Assembly (NCBI GenBank): GCA_963605115.1
Contig: CAVCTM010000068.1
Coordinates: forward strand, 1-10,884
Reading direction: 5' to 3'
Source: SVKR01 sp963605115
GTDB taxonomy: Bacteria; Bacillota; Clostridia; Oscillospirales; Oscillospiraceae
Length of the DNA: 10,884 bases
Made by a program: the position numbers and the translations under genes
Shown: positions 5,292 to 10,884 of the stretch, piece by piece
Layout: every line of letters begins with the position of its first letter
Position numbering within the stretch: position 1 is the first letter of the stretch
The notes under the pieces: generated by a model
What the model was told of the DNA's origin: nothing
Seen by the model: only the letters and a program-made list of their open reading frames with translations
Database searches by the model: none

Positions 5292-8200
5292 TTACTTCGC
5301 GAACTTCTCGATGAAGCGCATGAGGATGGTCGCGACCTCGGCGCGGGTGGCGTCGCCCTGCGGGACGATCGTCGTCTCGGTTCTGCCGAGGATGAGGCCC
5401 TCGGCGTTCGCCCATTCGAGCGCAGCCGTCGCCCAGCCGCTGATCTCGGCGTAGTCCGCGTAATCGCTCAGGGACTTGTCCGCGGTGGTGTCATACTGTT
5501 TCCACGTCGCGTAGCGCAGCAGGATCGTCGCCATCTGCTCGCGGGTCACGAGGTCGTTCGGACCGAACGTGCTGCCGTAGCCCTTGACGATCTCGTTCTC
5601 CGCCGCCCACGCGACAGCCTTGGCGTACCACTGCTCCGCGTCAACGTCGGTGAAGTCGGCAGACGCAGCCGTCTCCAGCTCACTCTCAAGACGGTACAGC
5701 ACCGTCACGAGCATCCCGCGGGTCATCGTCATATTGGGGGCAAACTCGGTGTCGCTGACGCCGTTGAAGAGCTTGTTCTCGTAGGCGTAGCGGATCGCGT
5801 CGAGCGCCCAGTGGTCAGTGACATCGGTGAACGGAAGGTCAGTCTCGGTCTTGCCCGGCGTGACGGTCTCGCCGCTGGAGAGGTTGGTGACGGTAAAGCT
5901 CTCGCTCTCCGAATCCCACTTTGCCTCGAACTCCGTGCCGTTGACGGTGAGCGTGTGGTCCTCGCCGGTCATGTAGAGGTAGAGGTTCGGGTCCACGAGC
6001 TCCACCCAGTTATCAATGGTGTACTTGACGTCCACCTGATCCTGCTTCTCCAGCTTTTCGTTGACGAATGCCCACTGGTGGGTCGTGCCGGAGTAGATGA
6101 GCTCGCTGCCCTCCTTGACGGTGAACTCGCTGCCGCCCACGCCGCTGGTGTTCAGCACGAGCAGGTAGAGCGCGTCGCCGGCGGCGTTCACGACGTCGGC
6201 GGTAACCGCCTTGTTGCCGTGGATGCCGGCGCTTTCAACGCCCCAGTTGCCGATGGCGTTGAAGTCGATGAATGCGCGGATGGAGCCGCCGGAATAGATC
6301 AGCTTGCCGCCGTCGGCATCGTTGCCGGCGTCAAATCCGCCGCCGCCGATGGCGGAGCCGGACCAGTCCACATTGATGGAAACGGTGCTCTCGGCGTCCA
6401 CATAGACGTTGGTGCCGCTGGACGCGCCGACATTGCCAGCCGCGCCGCCGATGGCCGCCGCGCGGGAATTCGCGATAAGGTTCAGTCTGCTGTTTTCGAT
6501 GCGGATGTCGCCGGGGACCTGCGTACCGGCGTTTGCACCGGCGCCGATGCAGGCGCCCTGCTTGGTGTTCTTGAAGAACAGCTCCGCGTCGCGGATGATG
6601 ATGGTGCCGTTGGTCTCGGCTGCCTGACCTTCGCCGCCCTTCGCGCCGCCGTTGCCGCCGATGCCGGCGCCCTGCTCGCGCTTATAGAAGTAAGCGGTGC
6701 CGCCGGAGACGGTCAGCTCCGCCCCGTCGGGAACGTGAATCATGGCGTAGCCGGTCGCGCCGGTGTCCTGATCGAGGACGGAAATGCCGGCGAAGCTCAG
6801 CTCGTTGCCCGTGCCCCTGAAGTTGATCATGTTGGTCATCTTCGGGTCGCCGCTGCCGCGGGTGTTGTGGATGCCGACATCCTGCAGCGTCAGCTTCACA
6901 CCGGCGACGGAGCACTTGATGTAAAGGTCCTCATACGCGCTGGAGAGCGCGGTGCCGGCGCCGATGAGGGTGACGGGGTCGGTGGTGCTGACGGTCAGCA
7001 CGCCGGTCGCGCCGTCACCGATGTAATAGGTGCCGCCGGCGCTGACGGTGTGGGTCTGGCCCTCGTTGCCGTCGCCGTAGATATACTGCACCTCAACCGG
7101 GCGGCTGGAGGCAGTCAGGCTGACGGAGACGGTTCCCGCCTTGGCGGTGAACTCGCGCTGGGTGCTGTTGTAGCCCTCGGCGCTGACGCTGTAGTTATAC
7201 AGTGCGCCCTCGACCAGCGTGGCTCTGTAAACGCCGCTGGAGACCTCGAAAATCTCGATCTCGTTCCTGCCGTCGCTCAGGACGAGCGCCGCGTTCGCGG
7301 GGCTGAGCGCGAAGCGGACCTCGACGCCCTGCTGCATCTCGACGCGGACGGTCGGGGCGCTGCGGACGACAGAGAAGCTGCCCTTGTAGATGACATAGCC
7401 CTCCGCGGCGACGCGGTAGTAGTAGGTACCCGGCACGGCGAGATAAGTCCCGTCGGCTTCCGCGGTCATCGGGTCGCTGAGATCGGCGTTTGCGGAAACG
7501 GTGAGCTCATAGCTCGTCGGACCCACGACCTCGAAGGTGACGGCGCGCGGGGCGTCGTCCACTTCTTCGCTCTCCCACTGGAGCAGCGGGGTGCTGCCCT
7601 TGTTGACGCCGTTGGCGTCGTCCTTGTAGGACCCGCCGAGACTGCTTGCGGTGATGGTATCGCTGCTGGTGTAGCAGTTGGTCTTGGTGAGGATGCCGAG
7701 GCTCGCGATGCTCGTCTTGGAGAAACCGGAGTAGTTATTGCCGGTGTAGACTTCCTCGGTCGCGATCTCGCCCTTGCCGACGGTGGTCGTGTCGCCGTGG
7801 TCGGCGTCCTGACCGCTCTTGGTCAGCGTGCCGGTGTTGTAGCAGTTCGTCACGGTGACAAGGCCCTTGTTGTTCGCCATCGACTTCGCTTCGTCGTTGA
7901 AGGTCACGATGCCGGCGGCGGAGGGGACGGAATCCTGCTTGACGCCGACGGAGTCGGCTTTGATGTTGCCGGTGTTGTAGCAGTCGGTGATGGTAACGGT
8001 GCAGGCGCTGGTGGTGGAAGCGCGCGCAAGGATGCCCGCGGCGAGCGTGCCGAGCCAGTCGGCGTTCTCCGGGAGGTCGGAGACCTCCGTGGTGACGGCG
8101 CCGGAGTTGCGGCTGCGGGAGATGTTCACGGTCGCATACGCATCATAGAGGATGCCGGCTGCGTGGCCGTTGTGGGCGAAAATGCTGCCGTAGTTGCCGC

Positions 8201-10556
8201 AGTCGGCGATCTCCACGGCGGGGAGATCATAAAAGGTGTGGCCCCATGCGCGGTAGACAAGACCGGAAGCGCCGCCGTTTCTGCCGCAGTCCGTCGCGTT
8301 GACCGCGCCGTAGTTATGGCAGCCGATGAGCTTTGCGCCGTACTCAAGCGCGCCGACCATGCCGCTGGCGTAAGTCCCGTTGACCTCCGCCTCATTGATG
8401 CAGTTTTTGATGGTCGCGTTGTAGACATTCTTCGCCAGCGGAGCGGCGGTGGTATACGGCTCGTCGCTGGTGATCGTGCCGCTCAGGGAGACATTGCGCA
8501 CCACGCCGTGCTTGACGGTACCGAACAGGCCCTTGCTGCCGCCGAGGGTGACGGTGTGGCTGCCGCCGTCAAAGACGCCATAGAAGTTTTCGATGCCGGT
8601 CCATTCGACGCTGCTGAGGTTGATGTCCGCCGTGAGCTTCACGACCGCGCCGACCGTAGTGAGCGGGTCGGCGTTCGCCGCCTTAGCGTAATCGAGCAGG
8701 TCCTCGGCGCTGTCGATGGAAACTGCATTGCTCTCATCGTCGCTGAACTCGGCGTAAACCTTCACCGCGCCCGTGGCGGGGGCGACGAGCTTTTCCGCAA
8801 AGCTGACGCGCTCCTTGCCGTCATCAACGGTGTAATAGAGCGCGGCGAGGTGATAGCCCTCCGACGGGAAGGCAAAAACGCTCACGGGCTGGTTGGCGCG
8901 CACGGGACCGGTGGAGCTGAGCTTCAGCTCTCCATTCTCGGTCGGCATGATCTCGATGGTGGGATAAGCGAGGAACTCGGCGCGGATGGTGATGTCGCCC
9001 TCCGGCATGATGAAGCGCCAGTACGCGGTGACGCCGGTGGTGTCCGCCGGGATCTCGACCCAGTTTTCCGGCTTGTCCTCCGCGCTGTTCAGCTTATACT
9101 TCAGGCTTGCGAGCGCGTAGTTGGTCTCCGGCGCGACGTTCACCGTTACCTGACGGCCCGCAAGGACGGTCTCGCTGGCGCTGATCGTGCCGCCGGCGCT
9201 GGAGCTCGTCTTGATGCTATACGGCTTCGCGCAGACGACCCACGCGGTCACGTCCGCATCCGGCATGGTGATCGTATCGCCGATGGTGCTCTTCTCCACG
9301 ACCTCGCCGGTCGCCGGATCGGTGTAGGTGTAGTGGAGTTCGGAGAACTGATAGCCCTCCTCCGGCGTCGCCGTAGCGTGCGGATAGCGGCCGGGGAGAT
9401 AGCCCGTCTGGTCGAACACGACGGAGCCATGGACGTTTTTGCTCTCGTCCACCGTCACCTTGCGGCTGACGGCGAACACCGGGGTCACGGTGATGTTGTC
9501 GCCGGGCATCTTGATTTTGCCGTTCGTGCTCTTTCCGCTGCTGCCGCCCCACTCGCCGGTGTACTGGAGCTCGGAGAGCGCATAGCCCTCGTCGGCGGTG
9601 ACGGTCTCAAAAACGACCTCGGCATTCATCGCCGCCCCGGTGACGGTCTTCCCGCCGACGGTCGGCGCAACCGTGCCATGCTCGCCGGGGTTCACCGTGA
9701 TGGTGTAGGGGCGGTTGGCGTCGCAGGTAAGGGTGCCGCCTTTTTTGGCAAGACCATACGCGACGCTCGCGCCGGAAGTATCCGTCAGGACAACACTGCT
9801 GTAATCACTAACCTGAAGCGTATCGTTTGCGCTTCCGCCGCCAAGGTAGAGGTTCAGCAGCTGCCCGTCCTTGAGGGTCTCGCCCTCCGGAGCCTTAAAG
9901 ACGTACCACATGGCGTAGCCATTATAGTTTTCCACCGTGACGCCCGCGTCCGTGCGCTCCTTCGTCAGCTCCTCTTTTTTAACGGTCCAACCGTAGCGGC
10001 CGTTGGAGCCCCAGAAAAGGCGCATTCTGAGTTCGCTCACGTTCAGCTCACTGATCCCGGAGATGGAGAGCGGAACGACCGCGTTGCCGCCATTGGGCAG
10101 ACTGGCGTTGCCGACGGTGACGGTCACTTCTTGTAGCTTGGAAACATTACAGGTGACGGTGACGGCTTCCCCCGGCATAGTAAAGCTCCAAATGAGCATT
10201 GAATCCTCTTTGGTAAGCACCTCGACAGGGACTTTATCGCCGGACGCTGTCTTCGTTACGGTCACGCCGGAGGGGACATATCCGTCTGTAGATACATAAC
10301 CCGCTGTGACCACATCGCCCGCCTTGGCCATGACAGGCTCTTCGGTTATGCTGTCCTCGTCCTTGACATAAACCGCCTTATCCTCATCGTCATTGATGGC
10401 GGTAATCATCATAAACGACACATTTTCAGGATCAGGAAATACAAACGAGATCTGATATGTCGCCTCCTCCGCGCTGGCGGTCACGGAGACGCCCGCGAAG
10501 AGGGAGAAAACCATGCAAAGCGTGAGCAGAAGGCTCAGTAGTTTTCTTGCTTTCAT
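5292..10556 (-). CDS. Giant secreted SLH-domain surface protein with cohesin-like and beta-helix regions
   Basis: A 1,754-residue protein. A signal peptide (1-29, cleavage likely after ASA) leads to the wall. Residues 31-140 form a first InlB-like repeat ending in MPGE. Residues 143-278 look like a cohesin-type beta-sandwich (VTVGNASLP...VVPLSI...DGQLLNL...LTDTSG). Four more repeats follow (283-362, 364-442, 444-528, 531-604), the first three ending in MPGD, MPDAD or MPEGD. Residues 612-990 are GLUG-like, with seven C-x-N-x-G type turns alternating with A/S-G-hydrophobic turns. Residues 1001-1150 hold two PEGA-like beta domains. Residues 1152-1500 are a beta-helix with repeated A-x-I-G-G turns (1296, 1335, 1367, 1402). 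Three SLH domains (1574-1626, 1633-1686, 1694-1750) with TRGM, TREQ and TRAE motifs would bind secondary cell-wall polymers. The start at 10556 has AAAGGAA upstream and begins a clear signal peptide. No catalytic motif is visible; adhesion or glycan binding is inferred. Confidence 0.93.
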   Translation of the reverse strand: MKARKLLSLLLTLCMVFSLFAGVSVTASAEEATYQISFVFPDPENVSFMMITAINDDEDKAVYVKDEDSITEEPVMAKAGDVVTAGYVSTDGYVPSGVTVTKTASGDKVPVEVLTKEDSMLIWSFTMPGEAVTVTCNVSKLQEVTVTVGNASLPNGGNAVVPLSISGISELNVSELRMRLFWGSNGRYGWTVKKEELTKERTDAGVTVENYNGYAMWYVFKAPEGETLKDGQLLNLYLGGGSANDTLQVSDYSSVVLTDTSGASVAYGLAKKGGTLTCDANRPYTITVNPGEHGTVAPTVGGKTVTGAAMNAEVVFETVTADEGYALSELQYTGEWGGSSGKSTNGKIKMPGDNITVTPVFAVSRKVTVDESKNVHGSVVFDQTGYLPGRYPHATATPEEGYQFSELHYTYTDPATGEVVEKSTIGDTITMPDADVTAWVVCAKPYSIKTSSSAGGTISASETVLAGRQVTVNVAPETNYALASLKYKLNSAEDKPENWVEIPADTTGVTAYWRFIMPEGDITIRAEFLAYPTIEIMPTENGELKLSSTGPVRANQPVSVFAFPSEGYHLAALYYTVDDGKERVSFAEKLVAPATGAVKVYAEFSDDESNAVSIDSAEDLLDYAKAANADPLTTVGAVVKLTADINLSSVEWTGIENFYGVFDGGSHTVTLGGSKGLFGTVKHGVVRNVSLSGTITSDEPYTTAAPLAKNVYNATIKNCINEAEVNGTYASGMVGALEYGAKLIGCHNYGAVNATDCGRNGGASGLVYRAWGHTFYDLPAVEIADCGNYGSIFAHNGHAAGILYDAYATVNISRSRNSGAVTTEVSDLPENADWLGTLAAGILARASTTSACTVTITDCYNTGNIKADSVGVKQDSVPSAAGIVTFNDEAKSMANNKGLVTVTNCYNTGTLTKSGQDADHGDTTTVGKGEIATEEVYTGNNYSGFSKTSIASLGILTKTNCYTSSDTITASSLGGSYKDDANGVNKGSTPLLQWESEEVDDAPRAVTFEVVGPTSYELTVSANADLSDPMTAEADGTYLAVPGTYYYRVAAEGYVIYKGSFSVVRSAPTVRVEMQQGVEVRFALSPANAALVLSDGRNEIEIFEVSSGVYRATLVEGALYNYSVSAEGYNSTQREFTAKAGTVSVSLTASSRPVEVQYIYGDGNEGQTHTVSAGGTYYIGDGATGVLTVSTTDPVTLIGAGTALSSAYEDLYIKCSVAGVKLTLQDVGIHNTRGSGDPKMTNMINFRGTGNELSFAGISVLDQDTGATGYAMIHVPDGAELTVSGGTAYFYKREQGAGIGGNGGAKGGEGQAAETNGTIIIRDAELFFKNTKQGACIGAGANAGTQVPGDIRIENSRLNLIANSRAAAIGGAAGNVGASSGTNVYVDAESTVSINVDWSGSAIGGGGFDAGNDADGGKLIYSGGSIRAFIDFNAIGNWGVESAGIHGNKAVTADVVNAAGDALYLLVLNTSGVGGSEFTVKEGSELIYSGTTHQWAFVNEKLEKQDQVDVKYTIDNWVELVDPNLYLYMTGEDHTLTVNGTEFEAKWDSESESFTVTNLSSGETVTPGKTETDLPFTDVTDHWALDAIRYAYENKLFNGVSDTEFAPNMTMTRGMLVTVLYRLESELETAASADFTDVDAEQWYAKAVAWAAENEIVKGYGSTFGPNDLVTREQMATILLRYATWKQYDTTADKSLSDYADYAEISGWATAALEWANAEGLILGRTETTIVPQGDATRAEVATILMRFIEKFAK

Positions 10557-10588
10557 TTTCGTTTCCTTTCTGTTTTTTTCTATCTCAG

Positions 10589-10637
10589 AACGCCGCCGGC
10601 GCGGCGTTTTCTGCGTAAAAAATCCCCCAAAGGGGAG
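10589..10637 (-). promoter_or_regulatory. Terminator-like element and hairpin in the SLH gene leader
   Basis: Reading the minus strand, TCCCC/GGGGA (10632-10636 with 10623-10627) forms a short stem followed by TTTTTT (10617-10622). A second perfect hairpin AACGCCGC/GCGGCGTT (10589-10608) comes next, 33 bases before the SLH start codon. The first is either the terminator of a gene lying beyond the window or an attenuator in the SLH leader. The five-base stem is short for an efficient terminator. Confidence 0.5.
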
Positions 10638-10662
10638 AATCAAACGGTACCGAAGCAGTATT

Positions 10663-10706
10663 GTTTCTGGACGAAAGTCCAGAAACAGCGAGAGGGCGCC
10701 CTCTCG
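10663..10706. promoter_or_regulatory. Two adjacent perfect hairpins upstream of the SLH gene
   Basis: GTTTCTGGAC and GTCCAGAAAC (10663-10686) form a 10-bp stem closed by GAAA on the plus strand, or TTTC on the minus strand. Two bases later comes an 18-bp perfect palindrome CGAGAGGGCGCCCTCTCG (10689-10706). No T run follows on either strand. They could be leader RNA structure, a protein-binding palindrome, or part of the adjoining repeat region. Confidence 0.6.
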
Positions 10707-10727
10707 GAAAAATATGTCGTGTGTTAT

Positions 10728-10804
10728 GCGTGAGCCGGGGCTTTAAAGGCTCCCCTGTGCAAGGGGAGCTGGCGCGAAGCGCCTGAGGGGTTGTACGCTC
10801 ACGC
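10728..10804 (-). repeat. Two-hairpin repeat, copy 2 (inverted), framed by GCGTGAGC/GCTCACGC
   Basis: The core unit 10741-10794 reads, on the minus strand, ACAACCCC, then GGCGC/GCGCC, then GCTCCCCT/AGGGGAGC, then CTTTAAAG, which is the same design as copies 1 and 3. It is enclosed by the inverted pair GCGTGAGC (10728-10735) and GCTCACGC (10797-10804), not seen around the other copies. This may be the boundary of an insertion or an extra stem. Confidence 0.75.
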
Positions 10805-10834
10805 AAACGCCAAGCTTGGCAATTTCGGCAGCTT

Positions 10835-10884
10835 ACAACCCTCCAGTCAGCCTTCGGCTGACAGCCTCCCTTGCACAGGGAGGC
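10835..10884 (+). repeat. Two-hairpin repeat, copy 3 (right end cut)
   Basis: It starts ACAACCCTCC, then GTCAGCC/GGCTGAC (10846-10852 with 10856-10862), then the GCCTCCCT/AGGGAGGC hairpin, and stops where the window stops. It faces copy 2 as an inverted pair separated by about 40 bp that contain the palindrome GCCAAGCTTGGC (10809-10820). Confidence 0.8.

Noticed and set aside
5811..10136. A 1,441-codon open frame antisense to the SLH gene
   Set aside because: It uses the same triplet register as the real gene, so it stays open only because the SLH gene avoids TTA, CTA and TCA codons over that stretch. The translation is low-complexity (Ala, Gly, Val, Asp, Arg) with no domain, while the minus strand has a signal peptide, repeats and SLH domains.
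10617..10706. A riboswitch ahead of the SLH gene
   Set aside because: Hairpins and a terminator-like stem are present, but I could not match any known riboswitch or T-box consensus, so only the individual structures are reported.

Overview
The window looks like chromosomal DNA of a GC-rich, endospore-forming gut Firmicute, most likely of the Oscillospiraceae or a relative. This is inferred from gene content: a PdaB-type sporulation deacetylase, a BclA-like collagen protein, a giant SLH surface protein rich in bacterial repeats, and a clostridial large serine recombinase. Short hairpin repeats of a kind I associate with this group are also present. No rRNA, tRNA or CRISPR array is visible.

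Layout: (1) 1-135: a two-hairpin repeat and a terminator. (2) 136-906, minus: a membrane-anchored CE4 polysaccharide deacetylase. (3) 907-1282: a 237-bp repeat able to fold into a three-armed structure, then the leader of the next gene. (4) 1283-2017, plus: a Cys-rich, collagen-like (Gly-X-Y) protein. (5) 1938-4106: a compact integrated element carrying a large serine recombinase and a small DUF6870-like protein, bounded by the 9-bp direct repeat AACGAAAGT. If the element is removed by joining the two copies, the collagen-like frame ends in TGA six codons after its last triplet, and a possible terminator follows. The element therefore appears to have entered the last codon or stop of that gene. 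(6) 4109-4359: terminators and palindromes. (7) 4360-5214, minus: a two-gene unit of a THEP1-type NTPase and a small unknown protein. (8) 5292-10556, minus: a 1,754-residue secreted mosaic with an InlB-like first repeat, a cohesin-like domain, further repeats, two beta-helix regions and three C-terminal SLH domains, ending at a strong terminator. (9) 10557-10884: a structured leader and two inverted copies of the hairpin repeat found at position 1.

The deacetylase and the collagen-like gene, divergently arranged, suit spore cortex and spore surface roles. The SLH protein would sit on the vegetative cell wall. The recombinase element looks like a recent arrival: its base composition is visibly less GC-rich than the genes around it. 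The least ordinary items are the minimal recombinase element with its reconstructable target, the three-armed repeat, and the hairpin repeats whose stems change in a compensatory way. I see no clear new defence or metabolic system.
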